Notes under the pieces: model-generated | The model's input: the letters and a program-made list of their open reading frames with translations, nothing else | What the model was told of the DNA's origin: nothing | The model's database searches: none | Translations under genes and position numbers: made by a program | DNA from: Xiphydria camelus | Lineage: Eukaryota; Arthropoda; Insecta; Hymenoptera; Xiphydriidae | NCBI GenBank assembly: GCA_963678675.1 | Contig: OY783198.1 | Location: 8,200,012 to 8,264,011 of the forward strand | Length of the DNA stretch: 64,000 nucleotides | Direction of reading: 5' to 3' | In this document: positions 1 to 13,505 of the stretch, piece by piece | Position numbering within the stretch: the first letter of the stretch is position 1 | How the letters are laid out: the number at the start of each line of letters is the position of its first letter

Positions 1-1220
1 AATACGGGCACATTCGCACGTATGAAGATAATATACGTGCTTGTGTGTCTTTATGGCTATTCCCTACGGGCTTGGCGTGCTTTAACAATTTGTAAACTTT
101 TGCGGTGCGGGGTCGAAGGTTCATTTGCATAACTCGTCATGGATAAAGGTACCTGGTGCCCATATATTTAAATGCCCACGCAGTCGTGTACGTCAAACTG
201 AATTAAGGCAATATCAATTTCAACATATAAGGAAAACGATTCATGTCAACCGATGAAAAAAAAATGTTCACTTCAGACCTGCGATGTTTTACTTACAGAA
301 ATGCGTATCGTAGATGCATGAAAATAGAATTGACGGGTGAATTGAATTCGAATCATCATATTTATGGAATAATAATTGAACATTTACTAATTATTATAAG
401 ACATTCTTCAAAGTTTCATAAAATTGTGAAGCAGAATGACATTGGAATGTGTTAATAATTTTGCAAAACCTGCGTTACGTATTCGGTATTCGCGTGGAGT
501 AACTCAACCGCTGAAACGATTTTTTTTGGTAAACAAAACGTTTAGAAGCACTACAGCAGTGACTTAACGCGCAAACTGCTAGTGAATAGTACCTATATAC
601 AGCAGTCACCTTGTAACGTGGCCCGCATTGCTACCGAAAACATAAACATACTAATTATTCGTTTGGATTTCTATACTTCTTGGCATAATTCGCCCAAAAA
701 ATGTCTAATCGCAGGTATTCAGGTTATTTTTGAATGCCTTTTGTCACGAAATGACTCGACAATTTTTGTCTCGCAGGTATTTTCACACGAACCATATTGC
801 ATACGTCGTATTCCATACTACGGAATTATGTTGCTTTTTGCCAACTTTTTTCTAAAGGCTTCTTTGTCCTATGCGTTAGCAAGGAATCTTCAACAATTTG
901 TAAACAGCGCGCTTGAAGAAGAAACGGAATTTAACGTCACTTGGTTTTTTGATTTAAGCATATACAGTATTCGTAAAAGTTGAGAAACGATAGCAAGATA
1001 CGTAACTTACGGTCGCTTCTTTTCGAATTAAATCGCAAAGAAACCATCCTTCTGCATCGTCTTGACATTTTAATACTACCACATCGATTTACATGTTATT
1101 GTAATTTAAAGGAATTTCGAAAGATCAAATGAGTCAAAAAAAGCTATAGTTATATATATATCACGATTAAAAACCTCGTATTTCCAATTACACAGGACCA
1201 CAAAATTAATTTTTTTTATA

Positions 1221-2115
1221 TCTTGATTCGAACCAAGTGATTCTTGTAGATTTATATATGCTAAAAACGAATCTGGCTCTCAAATTTGTGTATCACGTCA
1301 TGATTTTGAGATACCTGAGGTTAAACGTACGAAAACGGGCAATTTCGACCATATTCACGGGTCTATTACGATGAAACTAAAATCGTTTTTTGAATTGTAT
1401 ATATACGGCCTTTGGAAGTACTGTCCGCAAACTTTCCAATCAATTACTTGATTATTCCTAAACGATTTTCTAAAGCTAAATATCAGTAGGACAAGTCGAT
1501 CGTTTAGGTCCACCGCGCCATGAGCCTAAATGTATGCAACCACTCCAAGGCAGCCTTCTCGACAGACCAGAATACGTTAGCTAGGGCAGACTGCTGTAGT
1601 TACGATAGCCGAACTGTGTGTTCGAGACTTTTTTCGTTTACCTCCTTAAAAGATCGAGATTTCATAAGTAACTTTGACAATAAATATTATTTTTTAAATC
1701 TTATGCTTCCCCTCATCCCTAGACTTAAATTTATTTCGAAACAGAAGAACAAATATTCACTATTAAAATAAAAAAGATCCCAACCATATTGCATAGATTT
1801 AGACGTATGGTGCGGTGGACCTGAACGATCGATTTGTTCTACTGAAATTTAGCTTTGTAAAATCCTTTAGGAACATTTGAATAATGTATTGGAAAGTTTA
1901 AGGACAGCACTTTCAAATGCCGTAAGTGTAATTAAAAAAAAAATTAGTTTCATATTGTAATACAGCCGCGAATTTGGCAAAATTGTCTGTTTTCGTACAT
2001 TTAACCTCAAGTATCTCGAAATCCTGACGTGGTACGCAAATTTGAAAGTCAGATTCTTTCTTAGCACACACAGATCTACGAGAACCACCTGGTCAGGTTC
2101 GAGATAGAAAATCAC
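1221..2115. repeat. Large foldback repeat, about 300-bp arms
   Basis: Arm 1221-1520 (starting TTGATTCGAACCAAGTGATT) reappears inverted at 1808-2112 with roughly 80% or better identity by eye. A third copy in direct orientation is at 28850-29150 inside gene C intron 1. The 290-bp centre is unique. No coding capacity was recognised. Confidence 0.8.
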
Positions 2116-4215
2116 TATGGTCCGGTATTATCTATGGCTCGGGAAACTATTCTAAGCTTCCTTACTCTCGCGTATTGACGTTATTTTTAGATACGTATGT
2201 ATACAATGCTCTCATTGTGACGATATGTGTACAAATATGCTGTGCTAATTTCCAGGCTGAGCACTATACTCTAGAGTTTACTACAGGGAATACTCCTCTA
2301 TGTGTATCTGATATCTTATCAATGGAGCAATGCTTCTATATGACCTACGTACATTAATCAAAAGCCAGTAATGCAGTTACGTATCGGATAGGGCATCGGA
2401 TTGATTTTTTGTAATAGCCTGGCAATAGATTAAAATCCATAACACAGTCATCAAAGTATAAAAAGCCCACAATTAACACCATCTTCAATCAGCCGCAATC
2501 GACGACATTAACGCACAATACCAAAATTATAGATATTTCCCTACTCCTCGAGTTCTCGCTCATTGATTCCACTCGATGATACGTGCTCCACTTATTTTCC
2601 TCTTCGTTCGAATATCAGCGCGAGCAGGGTCTCGTTACTTTTTAAAAATGTAGCTTTCATTCTCGGCGCGTCTAATTTGAAACCCGTCGAGCGGAAGAAA
2701 TGCCAATGAGACGCAAATCGAACGCGAAGTTCGAGCTCCGGGCAAAAACCCGAGAAGCAGTGAAACAGAGCGTCACTATTGCGCGCCGAGTAGCGCGCTC
2801 GATTCCGACAAACGGAAACCGCTGTTACATATCTACGTGGTCTAAATCAGTCATAATCCCGTATGACAATCGGACGAGGGAAACAATTAACCGGTTTAAG
2901 CGCATGACTTATGGTGCGATACCGTTATCGATATGCGAATGCAAAGTAGAACAAGATCTCACGGCCTCTATACCCCGGCATTGGTTCGCGATCGTGGGAA
3001 AGATCGTGTTTCCAGAAAATGTAATCGCCCTCGGCGCGCGTGGCAATTGCAAAGATCCGTCCGCGTAGGTGTGGCGCTGTTATGCGAAGCGCTTATACAA
3101 GTTGATTTCTCGCCCGTGCGATGACACGCTGTACCTACTCCACGTGAAGCTTTCGTCACGGCGCGTGAGAAGCGAGCGCAGGGGGTGGATGGGATTTTTT
3201 CCCGTCGGACCTTGAACGATCCAGCATCGTCCAATTATATCGCAATTACCGAAGGAGCAGCGCGACGTGAGTCACGCGCGACACGCGTATGACGACACGC
3301 GTCGCGCGGCGTTCCGGAAAGCAGCGGCGATCAACAATCCACGCCGTGTAGCGCGCCAAGATCAAGTTGAACGAGCGGTAACTCAAGTCATACGTGACTC
3401 ATCACCTTTATTACGCCAACGCCACGCTCGACTGTCGTTAGAAGTTGTATATATGGGAAATGCGCGAGACTGCGCATTCCATTTATTGGCACGAAAATTC
3501 CGTGGTATCTTTATTACGGCATTTGTCTCACTAAGTAGAACAGCTCGCGTGCGGTTAGCCAGGATCATTACCGCTTAATCTGTTGTCCGATCGGTCATTT
3601 TTTCGAACGAGATAAAGATGCAATAATACTCCAACGGGATAATGTCCTTAAATTGCTAGGATATTGTCTCGGTTCGCTTGAAAAGTAGCTATAAAAAATT
3701 GACTTCGGAGACGAAACAATTGCGCAAACGGACCGAGCGTGGGAGTGTATAACGTGCTTACTCCTACGCTGTACTTGGCTGTCATTAAAACTTACATACT
3801 CGGAAATTTCCGAGATCGCGCGTTATATTCGTCGGTACCAAATGGCTGCAATATCTCTGTGTCCTACTTGTTTCTTTTTTTCTTTAATATTCAGTAGCGA
3901 CTCTCGCGTGCGGTCAGCCAAGGCTATCAACGGTAATATCATCACGTGGTTGACTTTCGAGGTGAGATAGAGATACCTGTATGTATAACCGTATGATATA
4001 GATATATTAATATATTGTAGTTGATAGAGACAGATGAAAAAGTAAGTTTGTAAATATATTACAAGAACTGATAAATTCACTCGTCTTTGTATGATTTTAG
4101 ATTATTTTAAGTATGCTTCGAAAAATTTTGCATTTTCATTGTTATAGTTAGCAATTATTAATCGTTCTATGTCTTATTTATAATATTCTACACCCACATT
4201 ACAATGGATATTATA

Positions 4216-4506
4216 CACTGACATACATAATTGCTAGTATCAAAAAAATGTTTCTGGAATCAAGAACATATTATGATCTTACAAATTTTTAAGAATACAG
4301 ATTCTTGATCGAAGAATACACATATATTCTTGATTCAAGAATACCGTCGTGGGAACAAGAAATTCTTTCTACGCAAAAAAAAAACAATTACTCAAGCCAA
4401 TTAAATATTTTCTCTCACGAAGAAAACCATGGATGATCCTGAAATTGTATCAAGTTTTTGATCGAAGAAAACATTTTTTTGGCACTAACAATTATTTCTC
4501 TCAGTG
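4216..4506. mobile_element. MITE, CACTGA family (long form)
   Basis: Starts CACTGACATACATAATTGC and ends AACAATTATTTCTCTCAGTG. Internally it shares long stretches with 22805-22990 and 18170-18330 (the latter inverted), for example ATCAAGAACATATTATGATC. Non-coding. Confidence 0.65.
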
Positions 4507-4780
4507 CAAATAATGCCAAGTTGAATTCTATGTCTTTATGAATGCATTGATATAATCCTTAATTTTCTTTCCTCTCACATTTCAAATTTGTCTACACCAC
4601 GTGACATGACATATAACGAAGGTCCATCATTAATGTAACTTTACGATAGCGGTGGTCTATGATTTACAACAAAGCTATGGTAATGTCATATCTCCAAATT
4701 AGGTACCTACATACTTATTGAATGCCTAGGCTAGTAATTTGAGAGAACAAACGAATAAATTACATTGGAAGTGTAATTAC

Positions 4781-4951
4781 CTCGTTGAACGATTTTACTG
4801 CACACCGTCCTTTCGTAGATGTATGGTTGTTGCGCGAGTGTCGCCTCGCAGTCCTTGATGTGGAATAAACTGTAGTGCTCCGTATTGTTCATTGGATCCG
4901 CACATTCTGGGCTCAGGTCAGATGAGCAGGTCCAACACCTCAGCGCCGATC
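4781..4951 (-). CDS. Gene A exon 2 (Ly6 N-terminal half)
   Basis: 171 nt. Acceptor TTTCTACAG|GATCGGCG, donor CAACGAG|GTAATTAC, both phase 1. It encodes 56 full codons with cysteines 1-5, beginning SALRCWTCSSDLSPECAD. The reading frame is open throughout. Confidence 0.82.
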
Positions 4952-7900
4952 CTGTAGAAAGCGAAAAGTAGATGGAGAAATGACTAAGAAGTTCGTTGAA
5001 CTATTAAAAAAAAATCACGGCTAGACGATCGACCAAAACCGATAAATAAAAACTGATGAATTTGCTTAACTTTGTGTAGTTTCGCACCTCGGTAATCGAT
5101 TCAGACTATAATTTTACATTTTGCAATCATTTAATTACTTATTGAGATTATGGTATCGTAAAAAAATCAATTTACATATTCAATCGAATATTAACGTACC
5201 AAAGGATAATTAAACAACTGCAAGGTGGCCAAATCATCTGACAATGAGTTCGAAATATCAATTTTTTGATTTAGTACTTCCAGCAAGAAATGGACTTGCA
5301 TAAATTAATTAATTATAACAGAAATTTGATTGGGAGGAAAATTTATGTATGAATTTTGAAAGGGACTTGGGAAAAAATACGTTGAATATTCGGTCTGTTT
5401 AAAGCGCGAGGTGGAAGTATTAGATTTTTATTACATTTTTTATTTGTACTCATATCGCAACTATGATATTATATTTGAAGTATAAACTATTTTGTTCCAA
5501 TTATTAACAATTTTTAAATGGTCTATCATGAGGTATTATTTTCCAACTGTATTTGTAAGCTTAACAAGTTTGTTGTGCATCCACAGTCTAATTTGAAGTG
5601 GCTCATTCCCGGATTATCTTATTAGTTCTATCGTTTGATGAGAGATTATAATATGATCACAGATAATCTGATTATATATATTGGAAATGTACCCATATAA
5701 CATAGAATATTGCATGGCCATTCTATGTATATTTAATACTCATAAAATATTTTTGAAATAATCACGGAATATTCGTATTATGTGAGCAACAGCCAGCAGC
5801 GAATAGCGTATCAAGGATTTCATGTTAAAAGAGCGTATCAACATATAAAACTAAATATACAATATGCCCTTCTATCACGATGCCCTCGACATGGAAACTA
5901 CTATCTCACAAGAAAAGTATTCGCAGAAAAAGTCAGCCTTACTATATATATATACTTGATTAGTAGACTACCGTATTTATAAATTTATATAAAAATTTCT
6001 TTAAATGGAAACAAATGTATTTTTATACGTAAGAAGTGATATTAAACTTACTTAAAGCCTTTCGTAATTTTACATCTATTTTTTTCGATTACTTAATTAG
6101 TTTGGAGCGAATTAAACGTAAACTAATATATCTTTCTTAATTGAATTCTAATGCCTAAGACGAATGGCAGATTATACAGAAATGTTCGAAGAAACGTGAT
6201 ACTATACAGCATATTACACAGCAACGACTGCATTAGTTATTCTGACTGATGGAAACAAGTTTCTCTATAAATAAGAAATGACGTTAAGTGTATGGCGTAA
6301 GTATATGACGAATAGTTTACGAATATATTGCCTCTGTACGTAGGTATATGTACGTGAGGTCAACGTTTAGTACAGTGCGCGCGTGAAAATCAACAGGTGA
6401 GTCGATTACCGTAATAGAGACTCGCAGGTTCGAACAACCTTCGGGGTGTCGACCAGCTAGAAAGTGTGAATCGCATAAAACGCGTTCTACTACACCAGGT
6501 TTCTTCTAAGGGTCGAGCCTTTGCTGCGATAAAAACATCGTGGTCGAACGGTGCGTGACCGCGCCTCGCATGTTCTTACGCAATAGGCAACGGAAAACAA
6601 CAGCTAAGTAGGTACGCACTCACCTGCCCGTCATGCCCTTGGTTCTATACACGTACGTCATCCTGAGAGACACTCTTTTGCGACGTAGAATACCTACACG
6701 CGCCCATATTAGGCATACGTATATGTAGATGCTAATTTTTTATCTTTGCAAAATTATAATATTTCTTTCCGGTTTCGAACATTTGGGTTTCTTCCGCGAC
6801 AAAGTATTACAAGTAAAGAGAGAGAGAGAGAGAGAGAGTAAAGTGACTAGACGATCTTCCTTATAGCAAAGTCAAATTAATGTACGAAATGCACACAGAC
6901 TACGATTCACTCAGGTTTTTGGTAGTATGTATCACTAATTGCACTCAGTGCGCAATGCATGTGAGTGCAGTAAGATAAATAAATTCGCTATTATAATACT
7001 AAAACTTGCGAATAACTGTGGGTCGAAGAGTTAGATCAAAATAAGATGATTTTTCTAAAGGTCGATCTAAAGTGATAGGTCAATAGGAGATTATTCGACG
7101 TATTTTTGGGAGTATATTATTTCCTCAGCAAAATCGGTTTAGGCTCTTTTATCATAAAAAATGAAAACCAAAGAAGTCATGCTATTATAAGAGATATAAT
7201 AATCTGTCGCCCCGAGACTGAGCTTATCTTAAAAAATTTTTGACTTTTAATATAAAATGTACGTGAAAATAATAACATTACTGCCATCAAGAAAATGTAC
7301 TATTATGATAAACGTTTTTTTTATTTGACAAAAATAGGACTGGAATAAGACATTTTAATTATATAAACCAAATTCCTTTTGTTTCAAAAATTCATGAAAT
7401 TATCACTTGAGACTAATTTCCGAGTGAATGCATGTGAAAATGTAAACATCTAATTACTACTGATCATATAAGAAGATGATCGGAGTAGAAATTCCATGAT
7501 TAATGGAAATTGCGGATTTCAATAAGAAAATAATACAGTTCAATTTTTACGAATCGCTCAACAGAGTGCTTCTGCGTTTCAAATATGCGCGCGAACGACA
7601 CGGTAGCGAGACAATCGTAACAGCAAACTTCATTGAAGATTATTTTAATTATGGCCAGTTATAATTATGACACGTAGAAGAATTTATATTCTTTAATTGG
7701 AAAAGTAAAAAATACCATTCCCTCAATACTCTTTCGATACGTGGTCTGATTACCTATATCAGTTTTATATATATATCGTATCGCTTAACTTAGTTTATAT
7801 TGAACGTTTCAGCACGAACCATAAAAGAAGCAAATAGAAAATTCGAAATAGAAAAAATTAATTAATATAATATCAAGTAACTAATGTTTATCAGTCCATA

Positions 7901-8126
7901 TTTTTTCTATGTCTGATATTTTCAACATCTTATAATTCAATAAAAATGACCAACCAAGTTATTCGAAATGTCGGTATTTTATTACAAGTAATAAATACAG
8001 TGAAAACAAAATGAATAAATGCACATCGAAACGTAAAACCAACACAAAACTTAACGTACCTGGTCGTACGAGGGCAGCGAGTAAGAAGAGCACCGAGCCC
8101 ACAGTAGCGAGCACTCTTAATCCCAT
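4781..8126 (-). CDS. Ly6 gene A: uPAR/Ly6-type secreted protein, partial (exons 1-2 of a probable 3)
   Basis: Two joined exons (8126-8060 and 4951-4781) encode a signal peptide followed by the first half of a Ly6 three-finger domain. Seen: MGLRVLATVGSVLFLLAALV is a hydrophobic leader; the mature part starts GSALRCWTC and has five cysteines (RCWTC, PEC, KDC, TVC), the spacing of fingers 1-2 of insect Ly6 proteins, plus an N-glycosylation site (NNT). Both splice sites are GT..AG and phase 1. Known of the family: such proteins are disulfide-rich, usually GPI-anchored, and modulate channels, receptors or septate junction assembly. The third exon, which should carry CxC and a final CN, was not found in 1-4780, so it probably lies outside the window. 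The orthologue is not identified. Confidence 0.8.
4952..8059 (-). other. Intron 1 of gene A
   Basis: 3.1 kb AT-rich intron inferred from the flanking splice sites. It holds a GA microsatellite and no recognisable coding or RNA gene. Confidence 0.6.
6817..6838. repeat. (GA)n microsatellite
   Basis: About 11 GA units in gene A intron 1. Confidence 0.8.
8060..8126 (-). CDS. Gene A exon 1 (signal peptide)
   Basis: 67 nt from ATG (8126-8124) to donor G|GTACGTTAAG. It encodes 22 codons, almost all of them leader, plus one base. The start is the only in-frame ATG next to the hydrophobic stretch. It sits at the edge of a GC-rich island (8200-8710). Confidence 0.78.
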
Positions 8127-9149
8127 TTTTTTCCTCGGAATAAAGACGAGTGCTGACGATAAGGTAGAGAGGACTGGATCTCCCCTCGTTAATCGACGTA
8201 TAAAATGATTTTAACGCGAAAAATTGACGGACACAGCCGACTGCCGGTGAATCGTATGTAGAGCAGTGGAGAGCGACAAGAACGAAGGAACTGTTGCCTC
8301 GGAGGTGTCCGCACCAGTACTGCAGACGATGCGATACCCTCTGTAAACTATGGCGCGTAGCACTCCCAACTTCTTACGGTGGTATGGGCTATTATAGCGT
8401 AATATGCAGCGGCTGTTCCCCACCCATGAGCCCGAAGGAGCCACGAGAGAAAAATCAAGTACAAATAGCTAGAAGCCGAGGGACCCCAAGACGAAACAAT
8501 CGTAATATGGGGGAGGTGTGGGGACTAGTCGAGGGACGGGGAGTTGTCTACTCGCTCGAGTTACTCATTACCCCCGTCAAGAAGGTTGTTGCCTTCGTGT
8601 CTTTCGAAATGTGCCGAAACGTTCCGGACGCACGTCTAGTCAGGACAAAACGCTTTACCCGACGAGCGGTCGTTCAAATTAGACGTCGGTTGTACAGCAC
8701 GTCTCGTTGAAGGGTTCCATACAACGAAAATACTAACTTCTAAAGTTTTCATTCAGTGATTGAGTAACCGGAAAATATCGCGTAACATACGTATAAAAAG
8801 AGTCCGGCCTCTTCTTTGTATGTTGAGACTATTTTGGGGATTGTATCATCAAACGTATCTGAAGAAAATTAATTAACGTTTAAAAAATCACTGCATAATT
8901 TGTATTGAGTTGTAGTCTTTTTTAAAGTAAATGGATCATGAGTATTTTGATGTTATTCAATTTTTTTAAACATGTTAGTCAATAATATGTACGTTAATTC
9001 ATTCAAAATACGTGCTTTTTTAAGTGCTCTAGAGCTGCCATATTGAAACCGTTGAAGTGATTAAATTCATCGTGTGGTTGTTTGTTCAATTTGAATTCAC
9101 ATTGTTGTTTTGTTTTACGTGTTTAAAAAGCTGCTATTTTAATACATAC

Positions 9150-9300
9150 TACGAGGGTCATTTGAAAAGTTTCCGGCCTTTTTAGGAAAAACACATATTT
9201 CAAGGTAAAAAAATTGTATTTCTCAACATAGTCTCCTCGTAGCTCGATACATTTAATCCATCGTTTCTCCCAACTCTTCAAGCCGTCAGAAAAATATTTT
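9150..9300 (-). pseudogene. mariner transposon remnant: 3' end with transposase C-terminus
   Basis: The plus strand starts with a mariner-like terminal repeat, TACGAGGGTCATTTGAAAAG. The minus strand encodes SWEKRWIKCIELRGDYVEKY, the usual C-terminal end of mariner transposases (W.KCI.L.GDYVEK). The usual stop after this motif is missing, and the rest of the transposase is not present to the right. A 5'-truncated, dead copy. Confidence 0.8.
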
Positions 9301-12300
9301 AAAATAATCTAATCTTTATGTGATTTCTAGACGATGTACAAAAAAAAAACAGAAAAACCCTTAACATTTACTTTCGGCTATGATGAAATTTACTGCCTGA
9401 AAAAAGTTATCATTTCTTTTTATAAACCACTAAAATATGCAGTTTCATGTAAAAAGCAGTGTAGATACATATCTGCGTGATATTTCAGTCAAGGAAACAA
9501 AAAGTCGACGTACCTAGGATAAATGCAAGCAATTGCTTTTTAGAACTCGACATTTCGGGACTGAATTATAAAAATATATTCATTAAATGAGCGTCGAACT
9601 TCGTCATCATCTTAACCTGTTCTGCAGAGTAACGATTTTTTAAATGTAGGATTCTGATATAGTGAACCTGTTTGATAAAATTGACAAATCAAATTTAATT
9701 AGCAAAGTGCAACATTCAATTAATTTCATTCTTGATTTTTTATTACAATCAAAATAGAATCAGTCGTTACCGCAATAGTATCGCACAAATACTTCTTTCA
9801 ATAGAAATATTAATACGTAATAAATCTACGTATTTTCAAAAATATTTCCAGTGTTATTTATAAATAATACTCTTCCTTTTTGTCCACTTTTTCACGCTGA
9901 ATAATCGAATAATATAAATCTGGCTACTGAAGCGGATCAGACAAACCACTAGTCATTGACATACTCTCCATTGCGTAGAGAACTGGAGTCTTATTTACAT
10001 TAAGATAGAAACTTTACGAAAGCTAGGCCGCGTATATATATATCAATTATCTGTAAATGATACCATGAGTGGTATTTCTGTATAATTCAATATGAAAACT
10101 ACAAATCCTTGTATGAATTCTTTCGGACAGACTGTGCAGTGATAGTTTACTTTATCTAATGGTACCCCTCAAATAAGCGTACGTAGGTACTCTAGTTTGC
10201 AAAATCTAATGGTATTCAGTTGACAGTAAATCATATCGAATTCAGCAAATATTTTTTAAATAATTTTCTGTTTTAATAATCCATCATCACGTAAGTATTT
10301 CGGCTGTTATCTCGAACTTTGTTTCTTTTCATTTGACAATTTATGCAAACATAATTGCAGCCTTATCACGTAAGCAAAACATTCTTAACCTCAGTGTGGC
10401 CGGGTTAATACTCATTTAACTCGATAACCTACTTTAAAAATTTCGCTAAAAATGGATTAGCCCGTCAATAGCTCATCGCTCTTCCTAAAACTTTCCCCTC
10501 CGAACCAATGCGGCCAACAACGACAGTGATAACGATTTTCTGTCAAGGCGGTATTTTGAAAGAAATAATTGATGGATCTATCCGATTATTTCCTTTAATA
10601 ATAAAACCCTCACTTCGTTTTAAGAGCCACATCTTAAATTATATATTATATTTATCGAGGTTAACGATATTCCCATCTCCATTGTCGTAAACCATGTTTG
10701 TAGGAAAACTTTAAATGACCTGCAAACACTATTAGCGGCAACCCCATGCGGGAGTGCTTACCCGCGCGTGCCGACAAATTCGATAAGGATATAACGAGGA
10801 ACGAACTTTGAAATCGCTTTTCGTTATTTGCAATTGAGTCTTACTTCGTCAAAACACAGGCTATATCGCGCTGACATGCCGCGATGCAGCTGTATGTAGT
10901 GGGCGCTCGGACAGGTGTGCGTTTGTATGATAAATGCAATAAAAGAACAGGGAAAACGAAGAGGTAGCAGTTGAGCTCGCGGTAGATGACACTCGATCCA
11001 CGAAGAACGCGTTAGATGAGCCGGAATGAGCCTCGCTGCCCATGGTCACCGACCACTTGGTGCGCTTCATGCGATCCTCTTATAAACATAGATAATTAGG
11101 CACGTAATTCTGATTAACCGTGTCCCGCGACCCATCGGCATCGCCATACGTGTTGTTCATTATATCGAAAACTAAGGTCGCTAAGGACGGAAAAGTTTAT
11201 CGCGATATTTTATATGTAAGTGCAACGTGTAGAAGAAGGTGCACCTTCTCTCGATAGAAAGATTTATTGAAGCGCTTATTATAGGCCAATTATATTATAG
11301 AAGCGTAACTGGATGCATAATAATATTAACTCGTGAAGTCAACATGGTATTGTTACGTAACACGTGCATTATATTGTTCGTCAAGCAACTTGGGTACGTG
11401 CATAATATTTTCTGCTTCTTCTGAAAAGATTTTGTTGTTGTGCTAAATCGGTATTATCTTTCTAAAGTAAAATATCTTATTTCCACTACAAAATGTACAT
11501 TAGAATGTATATTAGACAAATGAAAAATTGAAGGATGATAATGATCATGCATAGGTACAGTATGTAATGAAATTATTATAAGTAAAAAATGAATTTTTCA
11601 TAGTTTCTGAGTATCAATCTTGTGAAAGTTGTGGAAGTTATCGACAGTGTATTGTATAACTATATTTCTTATAGTTCATAAGATGACAAATTCAATGTTT
11701 TCACTCTGAAAGTGCATCCCCTTTATAAACACCATTTTAATCGATCACGTTAATTTTTTGGAGACTTGTATGCAGGGTAAATTGTACTCAAAAGTGAAGA
11801 AATAAGTTGTCGATGATAAGGAGATAATTAGTTATACTAGGATAAGATTTGAAGTCATCCAATAATAATAACAGTCGAATTGACACAGTTCAACGAACTT
11901 AAAGTTACCCAATATACGAGTATCTAACAGAATTGGACTGTCGAAGTTCAATGTACTTCATTCTATAAATCGACCTGGTAGAATTGATTTTGTCCGAATG
12001 AATGAAAAATGGATCAAGTGGCATTTTCCAAATTTTCACCCTACGCTCGAATTAACTCATTACGCGCCTCCATATAAGTGCACCTATGAGAAACAAATCA
12101 AGCAGTACTTTCCATATTCTTACAGCAAATTAGAAATAATCCGTCGCATTCTCTCTATCCTCGCCTACATCTTCTCGTATCCACTATAGAAACTATTGTT
12201 ACACTACAGAGAAGACTCCCCTAAATGGCGCACCTATAAAACGGCCCCCTCCCCTAGCTTCCTGCCTTTATCCGGTTCTTCAATGATGAGAAAAACTGAA

Positions 12301-12348
12301 GTTGGGACGACACCGCAAACTAACACTTCTACCCCAAGATACGTATAC

Positions 12349-12561
12349 CATGTGAGGCTAAACTTACTCGCAAAGAAAGAATCTTCAATCACTATTATTT
12401 CATTATTTATGAATTTTTGGCCTATATTGATATAAAACTTTATTGTAGATAAAATCGTAATCTTCAAAAAAGTATTATACAAATATGAGCCAAAAGCTCA
12501 TAGGGAATGAGATAATAGTGATTGAAGTTTCTTTCCTGGCAAGTAAGTTTAGCTTCACATG
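12349..12561. mobile_element. MITE, CATGTGAGGCTAAACTTA family, copy 1
   Basis: 213-bp palindromic element. Terminal inverted repeats of about 45 bp start CATGTGAGGCTAAACTTACT and close as TAAGTTTAGCTTCACATG. Three more copies are at 20014, 50460 and 53799. Confidence 0.85.
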
Positions 12562-12832
12562 GTATGTACCTAGTATACGATAACGCGTTACTGATGATAA
12601 AACAGTATACTCTCTCGGTATGTAAACCACACCTCTGAACGCAACCTCTCAAATAGCTCACCCCTCGGTGCGCCCTTTGGGAGAATCTTCTATATTTAAA
12701 TTATCTAAAAGAACGAAGAATACATAGAGAGGAATTTTTTCATATTCCCTAAGCGCATCTTAAACAATTCGTCACGTTCATTGATTCAACAGCACCTATG
12801 CCACTGACATTCCCAGAATGCTGATTCACTCC

Positions 12833-12838
12833 TTTATT
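12833..12838 (-). promoter_or_regulatory. Possible polyadenylation signal of gene B
   Basis: AATAAA on the minus strand, about 440 nt past the gene B stop. It is the first such hexamer I noticed; position only, no other support. Confidence 0.3.
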
Positions 12839-13275
12839 AGTGACTTCATTGATGGTTTTAGGAGGTACAAGAATCGTATTCTTCCATGATTAATGAGAAT
12901 ATTGATATTCCTCCAGAAACATTCAAAAAGCCACGAATAAAGTAGCACACGTACCGCTTGAAATCTCTCGTCGTCGCTATGAAATCGAGCGCATATGCAC
13001 CCAATATATGATCTCTAAACCCGACGATGTGGTAGCACGGGCACCGGCTCGTTAAAAGAGACGGTGGAACGGGGTCATGATAGTATTTAACCCCGCGAAG
13101 CATTACCAACTTGACTCGAGCATTTGACCCGCTCCCTTGCGGCATAGGTTTACTACTGCAGTCACTACGACTAACTGGCTTAACCAGCGTCTCCCTCATT
13201 CATAAGCTCGTTTAATTTTTAGCAGCTCCGAAGTCAACTGGCCTTTCCGGTCGACCCGTGTCTCCGACGTAGAAG

Positions 13276-13505
13276 TCATTGGTAGAATTTTCGATTCCAG
13301 GCGATCCAGGCGATCGCGATCGAGATGACGACACGATCATTTCCACCTCCTTCGAGGTCTCCTCCTCGCGAAGAACCGTTGCACGCGTAGTCCTTGCAGA
13401 AGAAACACTCGATCTGGGCGTCGGGCTCGATTTCCTGTAGTTGACAGTAAGTCTTCACCATCCTGGATGGCACGCAGCCGCGTACTGTCGCCAAGATATT
13501 TTTAT
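13276..13505 (-). CDS. Gene B exon 3 (cysteines 6-10 and C-terminal tail)
   Basis: 230 nt, acceptor CCCGGCAG|ATAAAAAT, stop TGA at 13278-13276. It encodes RGC..TYCQL..IECFFCKDYACNGSS and then the hydrophobic tail. Confidence 0.85.

Larger units (their letters stand above)
1..4780. other. Intergenic or gene A intron 2; no gene recognised
   Basis: AT-rich sequence with the foldback repeat (1221-2115), an orphan GC-rich tract (2620-3580) and a MITE (4216-4506). The frames at 2700-3068 and 3267-3578 on the plus strand are in the GC-rich tract and lack recognisable motifs or splice context. If gene A continues to the left, most of this is its second intron. Confidence 0.5.
8127..13275. other. Intergenic between genes A and B
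   Basis: Contains the GC-rich 5' region of gene A (8200-8710), the mariner remnant and a MITE (12349-12561). The right end (about 12830-13275) is probably the 3'UTR of gene B. Open frames up to 138 codons at 8294-8710 sit in the GC-rich tract and look non-coding. Confidence 0.5.

Noticed and set aside
2700..3578. Two plus-strand frames of 122 and 103 codons
   Set aside because: Confined to an orphan GC-rich tract, no recognisable motif, composition skewed to Arg/Ala.
8294..8710. 138-codon plus-strand frame
   Set aside because: Overlaps the GC-rich 5' region of gene A on the opposite strand; no protein features.
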